Part shown: piece after piece, positions 1 to 7,196 of the stretch
How positions within the stretch are numbered: position 1 is the stretch's first letter
How the letters are laid out: every line of letters starts with the position of its first letter
Assembly (NCBI RefSeq): GCF_910588395.1
Contig: NZ_CAJUPA010000035.1
Coordinates: forward strand, 1-25,038
Length of the DNA stretch: 25,038 nucleotides
Source of the DNA: an uncultured Faecalibaculum sp.
GTDB taxonomy: Bacteria; Bacillota_I; Bacilli_A; Erysipelotrichales; Erysipelotrichaceae
Reading direction: 5' to 3'
Notes under the pieces: generated by a model
Seen by the model: the letters and a program-made list of their open reading frames with translations, nothing else
Databases searched by the model: none
Told to the model about the DNA's origin: nothing
Position numbers and translations under genes: made by a program

Positions 1-56
1 ACAGGAAGAGATATCGAGTATGGTTTTCAGAGACTGGTGGAGATATGAATCCAGAT

Positions 57-160
57 GTGGTCATCATGGCAGAGAGGAAATACCTGTAAACATCCCGAAC
101 ACAGAAGTCAAGCTCTCTTGCGGTGACGATAGCCGAAAGGCAAAAATAACACGTGGCCAC
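57..160 (+). rRNA. rrf: 5S ribosomal RNA
   Basis: This is the 5S RNA of the large ribosomal subunit and the last gene of an rRNA operon whose 16S and 23S genes lie off the left edge. The terminal helix is visible: GTGGTCA (57-63) pairs with TGGCCAC (154-160). The conserved core CCGAACACAGAAG is at 95-107, followed by AAGCTC at 110-115. A short stem, GCC (132-134) with GGC (139-141) closed by a GAAA tetraloop, replaces the usual longer helix IV arm. The total is only about 104 nt, shorter than the usual 110-120. Bases 1-56 appear to be 23S-5S spacer. A terminator follows directly. Confidence 0.88.
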
Positions 161-169
161 TGAGAAAGC

Positions 170-198
170 CGGTATCCGAAAGGGTGCCGTTTTTTTTT
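170..198 (+). terminator. Intrinsic terminator of the rRNA operon
   Basis: An 8-bp stem CGGTATCC / GGGTGCCG (170-177 with 182-189, two G-T pairs) is closed by a GAAA tetraloop and followed by nine T residues. It starts 10 nt after the 5S 3' end. Confidence 0.9.
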
Positions 199-252
199 AT
201 ATCAGAGTACACGCAGACAGTAAGCGTCAAATCAAGCCCATCTGGTTAAGGT

Positions 253-296
253 GCCTCCCATCGTTCACAGTCTGCAGGAACGACAGGAGGCTTTTT
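253..296 (+). terminator. Second hairpin terminator between 5S rRNA and comEA
   Basis: GCCTCC (253-258) pairs with GGAGGC (286-291), an inner CGTTC / GAACG stem extends it, and five T residues follow. With no gene between it and the rRNA terminator, it is either a backup rRNA terminator or the end of a short unrecognised transcript from 200-250. No riboswitch class is recognised here. Confidence 0.65.
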
Positions 297-299
297 GTA

Positions 300-479
300 A
301 TGATCACGATACAGACTCCCGAGAAATGGAAGATCATATTTGATGCAGACAACACATGCATCTGATCTCCAGCCCCGGCCAGGGCCGCAGGCCTTATCGG
401 CAGTAAACAGTTTATTTGTACTGAATTTCCGCAAAAACCGCAGAAACTGGCGAATATAACTAGTAGGAGGTGGTTGTCA
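300..479 (+). other. comEA leader region with long imperfect hairpin
   Basis: No gene is seen here. AGATCA (331-336) pairs with TGATCT (363-368) and GATGCA (342-347) with TGCATC (357-362), with TATTT (337-341) bulged on one side. There is no T-run after it, so it is not a terminator. A possible -10 element TATAAC lies at 455-460 without a clear -35. A strong ribosome site AGGAGG at 465-470 serves comEA. Confidence 0.4.
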
Positions 480-965
480 GTGTACAAAAAAACACTGTAC
501 GGATTTGTGATGCTGTTCTTCTTTGTATCCAGCTGGCTGGGACGCTATACCCCGGTGCAGCTGGATATGTCCCGGCCGGAGACCATGCAGGCGGAGATCA
601 AAGGTGCGGTGGCGCAGCCGGGGGTCTACGAAATTCCCTGGAATGCCAGTCTGCAGGAGCTGGTGGATGCAGCGGGAGGGCTCTTGCCGGCAGCAGATGC
701 GGATTCCCTGAATCTGGGGTCACAGCTCCAGGACAGGCAGGTGGTGATGGTCCGGGAGAAGTCGCAGAGTCCGGACAGAAAGGTATCCCTGAGTTCGGCG
801 TCCCTGGAGGAACTGACGACGCTGCCAGGGGTGGGACCGGGGATTGCGCAGAGAATTCTGGACTACCGGCAGGAAAACGGGTTCTCGGTCCTGGAGGATT
901 TGATGAATGTGAAAGGAATCGGGGAGAAGACCTTCGAAAAACTCAGTCCCCATCTCACGCTGTAG
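480..965 (+). CDS. comEA: ComEA, competence DNA receptor
   Basis: ComEA is a membrane-anchored DNA-binding protein that captures double-stranded DNA and passes it to the ComEC channel during transformation. The 161-aa product has an N-terminal membrane anchor (about residues 5-20), then an SLBB-type domain with AEIKGAVAQPGVYEI, then a C-terminal helix-hairpin-helix pair (LPGVGPGIAQRI and VKGIGEKTFEKL) that contacts the DNA backbone. GTG at 480 is chosen because AGGAGG (465-470) lies 9 nt upstream. A TTG at 474 is in frame but only 3 nt from it. ComEB is absent. comEC follows after a single codon in the same reading frame. Confidence 0.9.
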   Translation: MYKKTLYGFVMLFFFVSSWLGRYTPVQLDMSRPETMQAEIKGAVAQPGVYEIPWNASLQELVDAAGGLLPAADADSLNLGSQLQDRQVVMVREKSQSPDRKVSLSSASLEELTTLPGVGPGIAQRILDYRQENGFSVLEDLMNVKGIGEKTFEKLSPHLTL

Positions 966-968
966 CCT

Positions 969-2801
969 GTGTCCATCTCCCTGTTTTTTCTCGTATCCGG
1001 CCTCTGGCTGACGGTGCTGCTGAAGGATCCCTGGCTGATGGCGGGATTTGGCGGAATCTGGCTGGTGGTGCTGCTGGTCCGGATCCGCAGGCGGCTAGTG
1101 GCGGGAATCTGGATCCTGTTCTGGGTTGTGGCAGCTTTCATGACGTGCGGCGGGTCTTTGGAGCCTGTACCGGGGATGTACCGGGTTTGCGAGGTGCGCA
1201 GCAATTATGTTATAGCGGAATCCGCCGGGAGCCGCATTCTGTTTCAGGAGGAAGATGCCGGTATCCACGATGAGATCGAGATCACGGAGCTGGAACCGCT
1301 GGAAGGGCTGAAAAACATCGGTCTGTTTGATTTCACGGCATACATGCAGGAAAACGGGGTCCGGTACAGAGGCAGCGGCAGACTGGTCCGGCGCAGTGAT
1401 TCCCTGCAGGGGCAGATCATGAGCTGGTGCCGGTCATCCCCGGCGAAGCTGTCGGCATTTTACGGGATCCGGGAACAGGAAACAATTCTGGACAGAGCCG
1501 GGTTGCCGGTGCTGGGTTTCCTGATGGTGACAGAGAGTCTGCTCAGGCGACGGCTGTCTACGGAGATCATACGACGGCTGCTGATTCCTTTCGCGATTGT
1601 CTGGGGATGGCTGTTTCTGTGGCCTGTGGCGCTGATGCGCTGGGTGCTCTTCCGGCTGTTCCGTCTTTTTGATATTGACCGGCTGAGAGCCTGGTCTCTG
1701 TCAGTGCTCTTCTTTCTGGTGCTGATGCCGGAAAAAGCCGGTTCTCTGTCCCTTGTGCTGCCGGCTTTGCTGCAGCTGTGTTCCATAGTCCGGCGTCCTG
1801 CCTTTGCCCGGTGCCTGATCGTGTTTCTCCAGGTCCTGTATTTTCGGTCGGTGTCCCTGAGTGCGGCTGGGGGATACTGGCTGCTGAAACTGCTCTCGGC
1901 TGCCTCCTTTGTGCTGGCATGGTTTGATCTGCAGCTGGCACCGGCCTGGGATCTGCCGGGGATACAGCTGTATCCGGCTGCTGTACTGATGGCAGCGGGT
2001 GCATTTTTTCTGATCCGTGGTCTTCTGCGGCAGAAGATGTCTCCGGTTTTCTGGCTCTGTCTGATGCTGATGGTCTGCCGCCCGCAGCTGGATCCGTTTT
2101 TCCATGTCTACCTGCTGGATGTGGGACAGGGGGACTGCACGGTGATCGTGGAACCGTTCGGACGCAGCGCGGTGATGATCGACGCGGCGGGGAACCTGTA
2201 CCGGGACAATGCGGAGACCATCATTCTGCCTTTTCTGGAATCCATCGGTGTGAAGCAGCTGGATGCCCTGATTGTCAGTCATGAGGACTTTGACCATTCC
2301 GGTGCGGTGGAAGAAGTATGCCGGAGGGTGCAGGTCAGGGAAGTGATCCGGGATGGGGCACAGCCGGTACCGGTTTCGTATCCCTTTGAACATCTGCTGC
2401 CAGCGAGGGAGGTGGCGGATGAAAATGAAGGCAGCCTGCTGTCGTATTTTTCCTATGACGGCTTTTCGTATCTCTGGCCGGGGGATGCGGGAACCATGAC
2501 CGAAACACAGCTGATGGAGACTTTCCGGCAGCTGCCGGTGACGGTGCTCAAAGCCGGGCATCACGGATCGGATACAGCCAGCAGTCCGGCGTTTCTGGAC
2601 TGGCTGGATCCGGATGCGGTGCTGATTTCCGCTGGACGGCACAATCGGTATGGACACCCGTCTCCTTCTGTGATATCCAGTCTGCAGAGCCGGAACATTT
2701 CCCGGTTTTCCACAGCGGAAAACGGGATGATCCATCTATTTTCCTGGCACGGGTTTCTGTTTCTGGAAACCGCCGGCGGACAAGTCACACGGCTTGCCTG
2801 A
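969..2801 (+). CDS. comEC: ComEC/Rec2-family DNA uptake channel, short form
   Basis: ComEC is the inner-membrane channel through which single-stranded DNA enters during transformation. The 610-aa product has N-terminal membrane helices (about 1-60), an OB-like segment (about 70-145), a hydrophobic region of several helices (about 200-370) and a C-terminal metallo-beta-lactamase-like domain from about 378. That domain keeps LLDVGQGD (382-389), SHEDFDHSG (437-445), WPGD (503-506), HHGSD (531-535) and GHPSP (562-566), so metal-binding residues are present. It is shorter than the usual 700-800 aa. The central competence domain is reduced and I cannot find its usual SGLH-type motif. The GTG start has no visible ribosome site, so translation probably depends on coupling to comEA. 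Confidence 0.85.
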   Translation: MSISLFFLVSGLWLTVLLKDPWLMAGFGGIWLVVLLVRIRRRLVAGIWILFWVVAAFMTCGGSLEPVPGMYRVCEVRSNYVIAESAGSRILFQEEDAGIHDEIEITELEPLEGLKNIGLFDFTAYMQENGVRYRGSGRLVRRSDSLQGQIMSWCRSSPAKLSAFYGIREQETILDRAGLPVLGFLMVTESLLRRRLSTEIIRRLLIPFAIVWGWLFLWPVALMRWVLFRLFRLFDIDRLRAWSLSVLFFLVLMPEKAGSLSLVLPALLQLCSIVRRPAFARCLIVFLQVLYFRSVSLSAAGGYWLLKLLSAASFVLAWFDLQLAPAWDLPGIQLYPAAVLMAAGAFFLIRGLLRQKMSPVFWLCLMLMVCRPQLDPFFHVYLLDVGQGDCTVIVEPFGRSAVMIDAAGNLYRDNAETIILPFLESIGVKQLDALIVSHEDFDHSGAVEEVCRRVQVREVIRDGAQPVPVSYPFEHLLPAREVADENEGSLLSYFSYDGFSYLWPGDAGTMTETQLMETFRQLPVTVLKAGHHGSDTASSPAFLDWLDPDAVLISAGRHNRYGHPSPSVISSLQSRNISRFSTAENGMIHLFSWHGFLFLETAGGQVTRLA

Positions 2802-2860
2802 ATCCGCAGTCATGACAGAAGCGGATGCTTCCGGAAAACCGCAGACGGACCGGTGCCCTC

Positions 2861-2869
2861 TGCTATAAT
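2861..2869 (+). promoter_or_regulatory. Extended -10 promoter of holA
   Basis: TGC-TATAAT is a perfect extended -10 element. No good -35 is seen 17 bp upstream. Predicted transcription start is about 2876-2877, on or next to the best holA start codon. Confidence 0.7.
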
Positions 2870-2876
2870 GAGAAGC

Positions 2877-3812
2877 ATGATTTACATTCTCTATGGAACG
2901 GATGAAAGCCGGATGCGGCAGAAGAAAGGTCAGCTGAAACAGAAGTATCCCGAGGCGGATGTCATCGTGGTGGACTGCCAGCAGCCGGATGCGGCTGCCT
3001 GGCTGGAGCAGGCGCTGGATGCAGGGGATCTGTTCGCCACGCAGAAACTGATTTTTGCGGACAACGCTTCCTTTCTGTCTTCCAGAAACACAACGAAGAT
3101 CCAGCCGGATCTTGTTACCAGACGCATGGAGACAGAGGACATTCTGGTGCTGTCCGTGAACAGCGAAAAACTGGACAAGCGGAAAAAAGCGGTGAAGCAG
3201 CTGGAGAAAGCTGCGCAGGTCGTTCCCTGCCTGCCGCTGGATGCCCAGGCCCAGAGAACCTATGTACGGGAAGTAATGCAGGAAAAGGGGCTGTCTCTGG
3301 ATCCGGATGCCTTTGACTGGTTCTGTTCCCACGCGGGCTGCGATCCGATGATTCTGGAGTCGGAGCTGGAAAAGCTCTCGGTATTCAGTTCTCATCCGTC
3401 TCTGGCGGATGTGACGGTTCTGACCACGGTGGAACCCGTGGACAATATTTTCCTGATGACCGATGCCCTGAGCGAGAAGAACGCCCTGCGGCTGCTGGCT
3501 GCGTACCGGAATTTCCGGGACCAGAACATGGAACCGCTGGCAGTGGTCATGCTGCTGGCCAGCCAGCTCCGGTTTCTGTTTCAGGTGCGGGTACTGATGG
3601 ATCAGGGGATGACGAAACAGGAAATCGCCACCAGGCTGGCTGCGCATCCCTACCGGACGCAGATCACCATGGGGAATGCCCGTCGGTTTGAAGCTGCGGA
3701 TCTGATGGATCTGCTGGAGCAGCTGGCCGGGCTGGAACAGGGGATGAAAAGCGGCATCATGGACAAGGATCAGGCCTTTGAAATGTTCTGTCTGCGGCTG
3801 CTGGATGCCTGA
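2877..3812 (+). CDS. holA: DNA polymerase III subunit delta
   Basis: HolA is the clamp-loader subunit that opens the beta sliding clamp and loads it onto primed DNA. The 311-aa length fits the family (about 320-345). The N-terminus IYILYGTDESRM is the usual degenerate nucleotide-binding start of delta. The C-terminus with MKSGIMDKDQAFEMFCLRLL is the typical collar-domain helix. ATG 2877 is chosen because homology begins there; in-frame starts at 2853 and 2868 would lie before or inside the -10 element. There is no Shine-Dalgarno sequence, which with the promoter position suggests a leaderless mRNA. The position after comEC and before convergent rpsT is common in Firmicutes. Confidence 0.92.
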   Translation: MIYILYGTDESRMRQKKGQLKQKYPEADVIVVDCQQPDAAAWLEQALDAGDLFATQKLIFADNASFLSSRNTTKIQPDLVTRRMETEDILVLSVNSEKLDKRKKAVKQLEKAAQVVPCLPLDAQAQRTYVREVMQEKGLSLDPDAFDWFCSHAGCDPMILESELEKLSVFSSHPSLADVTVLTTVEPVDNIFLMTDALSEKNALRLLAAYRNFRDQNMEPLAVVMLLASQLRFLFQVRVLMDQGMTKQEIATRLAAHPYRTQITMGNARRFEAADLMDLLEQLAGLEQGMKSGIMDKDQAFEMFCLRLLDA

Positions 3813-3831
3813 ATCCGCCGGATATGAAAAA

Positions 3832-3875
3832 GGGACCGCTTTCAGCCGGATTTCCGGCGGGCTGCGGTCCCTTTT
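3832..3875 (+). terminator. holA terminator
   Basis: GGGACCGC (3832-3839) pairs with GCGGTCCC (3864-3871), followed by TTTT. Inner AGCC/GGCT and CCGG/CCGG pairs extend the stem. A-rich sequence on the other flank would also let it act weakly on minus-strand transcripts. Confidence 0.85.
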
Positions 3876-3904
3876 CAAGCATTCTTTGATGCAGAGAAAA
3901 AGAA

Positions 3905-3923
3905 AAAAGAGCCTAGCTCTTTT
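3905..3923 (-). terminator. Bidirectional terminator serving rpsT
   Basis: AAAAGAGC (3905-3912) pairs with GCTCTTTT (3916-3923) around a 3-nt loop. Read from the minus strand it lies 20 nt after the rpsT stop and runs into a T-rich tract. Read from the plus strand it also ends in T residues, as a second stop for holA. Confidence 0.85.
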
Positions 3924-3942
3924 CTTTTATATTCTGTCTGTC

Positions 3943-4209
3943 CTACGCTTCGATAGAGTTGATGGCTCTGGCAAGACGGGCTTTCTGACGGCTGGAATAG
4001 TTCTTGTGCTTGAAGCCCTTGGCAACGGCCTTGTCCAGCTTGGACTCGCACTCTGCATACGCCTTGAGCGCTGCTTCCTTATCCTTTGCGTCAACAGCAG
4101 CCAGAACTTTCTTGATCGAAGTCTTCAGAGCGGATTTCTGGGATACGATCAGCTTGTGCGCCTTGTTGTTTGTCTTCACGCGCTTCTTCTGGGATTTGAT
4201 CTGCGGCAT
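3943..4209 (-). CDS. rpsT: 30S ribosomal protein S20
   Basis: S20 is a primary 16S rRNA binding protein needed for 30S assembly. The 88-aa lysine-rich, helical protein starts MPQIKSQKKRVKTNNKA and ends with SRQKARLARAINSIEA, both typical of the family. An AGGAGGTG ribosome site lies just upstream of the ATG. It has its own promoter (-10 at 4242-4247) and terminator (3905-3923), so it is a single-gene unit, convergent with holA and divergent from fmt. Confidence 0.96.
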   Translation of the reverse strand: MPQIKSQKKRVKTNNKAHKLIVSQKSALKTSIKKVLAAVDAKDKEAALKAYAECESKLDKAVAKGFKHKNYSSRQKARLARAINSIEA

Positions 4210-4241
4210 CGTTCTACACCTCCTGACGTAACAGCATTCGC

Positions 4242-4271
4242 ATTATAGCAAAACGGCTATCCCAATTGCAA
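4242..4271 (-). promoter_or_regulatory. rpsT promoter
   Basis: On the minus strand TTGCAA (4271-4266), an 18-bp spacer and TATAAT (4247-4242) form a near-consensus promoter. The -10 is preceded by TGC, an extended -10. Confidence 0.8.
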
Positions 4272-4282
4272 GCTGATTCCGG

Positions 4283-4288
4283 TATAAT
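4283..4288 (+). promoter_or_regulatory. fmt -10 element
   Basis: A perfect TATAAT lies 24 nt before the fmt start codon and divergent from the rpsT promoter. The matching -35 region is poor. GGAGTGAG (4300-4307) is the ribosome site. Confidence 0.65.
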
Positions 4289-4311
4289 ATAAGACCGAAT
4301 GGAGTGAGAAC

Positions 4312-5259
4312 ATGAAGGAAAATCTCAAGGACAAACGCGTCATTTTCATGGGCACCCCGCAGATCGCGGCTGATGTGCTGCAGGCGCTGCTGGATGCAGA
4401 CGCCAATCTGGTTCTGGCCGTGACGCAGCCGGACCGCATCACCGGACGCAGACGGGTGCTGACTCCCACTCCCGTCAAAACCCTGGCTGCCGCTCATGAC
4501 ATCCCCGTCTTTCAGCCGGCGAAAATCCGCACAGACTATCAGCCGGTGCTGGATGCCAGACCGGATCTCATTGTCACCTGTGCCTACGGACAGCTGGTTC
4601 CGGATGAAATTCTGAATGCGGCTCTCTGCGTCAATCTCCACGGATCCATCCTGCCAAAATACCGGGGCGGTGCACCGATTCAGCGGGCCATCTGGAACCG
4701 GGATCGGGAAACCGGCATGACACTGATGAAAATGGCCAGCCGCATGGACGCCGGGGACATCATCCGGATCAGCCGGATCCCCATCACAGAAGAAGACGAT
4801 GCGGGCACAATGTTCGAAAAACTCGGCAGGACAGCGGGGCAGCTGATTCAGGATGAGCTGGAGCCGCTGCTGGAAGGCACAGCGCAGTTCGTGCCCCAGA
4901 AGGAAGAGGAAGCCACGTATTCGCCCATCATATCCCGGGATGAGGAAAAGCTGGATCTGTCCCAGGACGATCAGCGGATCCTGGGACAGATCCGGGGACT
5001 GGCACCCCACCCCGGTGCCTATGTCATCGCCGCAGGCAAAAAGCTCAAGCTGCTCAAAGCCCGGCTGGAACCCGGGTGTCAGGGAGAACTGCACACGTTT
5101 GTCAGACTGGGAAAATCCGGTCTGGGCCTTCAGCTCAAAGAGCATGTGCTGATTCTGGAACAGGTGCAGTTCCAGGGCAAGCCGGTCATGGACATTCAGT
5201 CGTTCATGAACGGCCAGGGACGCAGTCTCCCGGGCACCATCGCCGCTCAGGCCGCCTGA
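4312..5259 (+). CDS. fmt: Methionyl-tRNA formyltransferase
   Basis: Fmt transfers a formyl group from 10-formyl-tetrahydrofolate to Met-tRNA(fMet), making the initiator tRNA for bacterial translation. The 315-aa length is standard. The N-terminal catalytic domain shows VIFMGTPQIAADVL at the start, the folate-binding/catalytic set N108, H110 (in NLHGSILPKYRGG) and D146 (in RMDAGDII). A C-terminal OB-like tRNA-binding domain follows from about residue 205. The usual partner def is not next to it. lepA begins 42 nt downstream and is probably co-transcribed. Confidence 0.95.
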   Translation: MKENLKDKRVIFMGTPQIAADVLQALLDADANLVLAVTQPDRITGRRRVLTPTPVKTLAAAHDIPVFQPAKIRTDYQPVLDARPDLIVTCAYGQLVPDEILNAALCVNLHGSILPKYRGGAPIQRAIWNRDRETGMTLMKMASRMDAGDIIRISRIPITEEDDAGTMFEKLGRTAGQLIQDELEPLLEGTAQFVPQKEEEATYSPIISRDEEKLDLSQDDQRILGQIRGLAPHPGAYVIAAGKKLKLLKARLEPGCQGELHTFVRLGKSGLGLQLKEHVLILEQVQFQGKPVMDIQSFMNGQGRSLPGTIAAQAA

Positions 5260-5301
5260 GCCGCCAGCCGAATCACTGCTTAGAACCGAGGAACATTCTG
5301 C

Positions 5302-7107
5302 ATGGATCAGAAGAACATACGAAACTTTTCCATCATCGCCCACATTGATCATGGCAAGTCCACCCTGGCTGACCGGATCCTGGAGATGACGGACACCGTG
5401 GAAAAACGGGAAATGAAGGACCAGATCCTGGACTCCATGGATCTGGAACGCGAGCGGGGAATCACCATCAAGCTGAATGCCGTTCAGCTGGTATACCACG
5501 CCAAAGACGGACAGGACTATCTGTTCCACCTCATCGATACCCCGGGACATGTGGACTTCACCTATGAAGTCTCCCGGTCCCTGGCTGCCTGCGATGGCGC
5601 CGTCCTGGTGGTGGACGCAGCCCAGGGTGTGCAGGCCCAGACGCTGGCCAACGTGTATCTGGCTCTGGACAACGATCTGGAGATCCTGCCGGTGCTCAAC
5701 AAAATCGATCTTCCCAGTGCCCAGCCGGATGTGGTGCGGCAGGAAATCGAGGATCTTATCGGGCTGGACTGCAGCGATGCGGTGGAAATCAGCGCCAAAT
5801 CCGGTCTGAACGTGGACCAGGTGCTGGAGGAAATCGTAAAACGCCTCCCGGCACCCAAAGGAGACCGGAACAAACCGCTGCAGGCCCTGGTCTTTGACTC
5901 CCTGTACGATCCCTACCGGGGTGTCATCGCATTCGTATCCATCAAAAACGGAACGGTGAAAAAAGGCGACAGGATCCGGTTCATGGCCACCGGTGCGGAA
6001 TATGAAGTCACCGAAGTCGGGGTCCGCACCCCGAAGGAAGTCGTGGAAGACCAGCTGAACACCGGAGACGTGGGCTGGATCAGCGCTGCGATCAAGAACA
6101 TCGAAGATGTGCGGGTGGGCGATACCATCACAAGATCCGATGCGCCTGCTGCGCAGCCCCTGGAAGGCTACAAGGAGATGCAGCCCATGGTCTACGCCGG
6201 TCTGTATCCCGTGGACAACGCCCGGTACGAAGACCTGAAAGATGCCCTGGCGAAGCTGAAACTCAATGACGCCAGTCTGCACTTTGAACCCGAGACCTCA
6301 CAGGCCCTGGGATTCGGCTTCCGCTGCGGCTTCCTGGGTCTGCTGCACATGGATGTCATTGAAGAACGCCTGGAGCGGGAATACAACCTGAACCTCATAG
6401 CCACATCCCCCTCGGTGATCTACAAGGTGTACCGCACAGATGGCACCGTTGAGGACGTGGACAACCCCGCCGCACTGCCTCCGGCCCAGAACATCGACCA
6501 CATCGAAGAACCCTATGTGCGGGCCGAGATCATGGTCCCGAAGGAATACGTAGGGGCAATCATGGATCTCTGCCAGAAAAAGCGCGGAGAATACATCGAT
6601 ATGCAGGTGCTGGATGACATCCGGATGAATCTGATTTACGAGATGCCCCTTTCGGAGATCATCTTCGATTTCTTCGACAAGATGAAATCCTCCACCAAGG
6701 GATATGCCTCCTTTGACTACAGCTTCTCCCGGTACAAAACCAGCAACCTGGTGAAAATGGACATTCTGCTCAATGGCCAGGTCATTGACGCGCTGTCCAT
6801 CATCGTGCACAAAGACTTCGCCTACAACAGGGGCAACGCCATGACGATCCGGCTCAAGGAACTGATCCCCAAGCAGCAGTTCGAGATCCCGGTACAGGCA
6901 GCCATTGGCGGGAAAGTCATTGCCCGCACCAACATCAAGGCCCTGCGCAAAAATGTGCTGGTCAAGTGCTACGGCGGCGATATCTCCCGGAAAAAGAAAC
7001 TGCTGGAGAAGCAGAAAGAAGGAAAGAAGCGGATGAAAATGGTGGGATCGGTGGAGATTCCCCAGGAAGCCTTCATGGCGGTTCTTTCCATGGATGATGA
7101 AGGCTGA
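5302..7107 (+). CDS. lepA: Elongation factor 4 (LepA)
   Basis: LepA is a ribosome-associated GTPase, an EF-G paralogue linked to ribosome back-translocation and 30S biogenesis. The 601-aa length matches the family. The GTPase domain has the P-loop AHIDHGKST (residues 13-21), DTPGH and NKID. The G-domain is followed by beta-barrel, EF-G III and V-like domains and the LepA-specific C-terminus (YGGDISRKKKLLEKQKEGKK). GAGGAA near 5288 is a fair ribosome site for ATG 5302. It is downstream of fmt and upstream of hemW with a terminator between. Confidence 0.97.
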   Translation: MDQKNIRNFSIIAHIDHGKSTLADRILEMTDTVEKREMKDQILDSMDLERERGITIKLNAVQLVYHAKDGQDYLFHLIDTPGHVDFTYEVSRSLAACDGAVLVVDAAQGVQAQTLANVYLALDNDLEILPVLNKIDLPSAQPDVVRQEIEDLIGLDCSDAVEISAKSGLNVDQVLEEIVKRLPAPKGDRNKPLQALVFDSLYDPYRGVIAFVSIKNGTVKKGDRIRFMATGAEYEVTEVGVRTPKEVVEDQLNTGDVGWISAAIKNIEDVRVGDTITRSDAPAAQPLEGYKEMQPMVYAGLYPVDNARYEDLKDALAKLKLNDASLHFEPETSQALGFGFRCGFLGLLHMDVIEERLEREYNLNLIATSPSVIYKVYRTDGTVEDVDNPAALPPAQNIDHIEEPYVRAEIMVPKEYVGAIMDLCQKKRGEYIDMQVLDDIRMNLIYEMPLSEIIFDFFDKMKSSTKGYASFDYSFSRYKTSNLVKMDILLNGQVIDALSIIVHKDFAYNRGNAMTIRLKELIPKQQFEIPVQAAIGGKVIARTNIKALRKNVLVKCYGGDISRKKKLLEKQKEGKKRMKMVGSVEIPQEAFMAVLSMDDEG

Positions 7108-7150
7108 CGCCTTCTGCCGGAGCATCACAGCCGTGGACAGTACAGAGACA

Positions 7151-7173
7151 AAAAGCCGCTTCCGGCGGCTTTT
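7151..7173 (+). terminator. Terminator between lepA and hemW
   Basis: AAAAGCCG (7151-7158) pairs with CGGCTTTT (7166-7173) around CTTCCGG. The T-run is only four long and the hemW start is 24 nt on, so some read-through into hemW is likely. Confidence 0.75.
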
Positions 7174-7196
7174 GACGTATCAGGAAGGAGACGGAG

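Noticed and set aside
4266..4271. Palindromic TTGCAA as -35 for both rpsT and fmt
   Set aside because: It fits rpsT at 18 bp, but for fmt the spacer to its -10 would be only 11 bp.
4243..6282. 679-codon open frame antisense to fmt and lepA
   Set aside because: Same reasoning: it runs opposite two well-recognised genes and its sequence is a mirror of their codon pattern.
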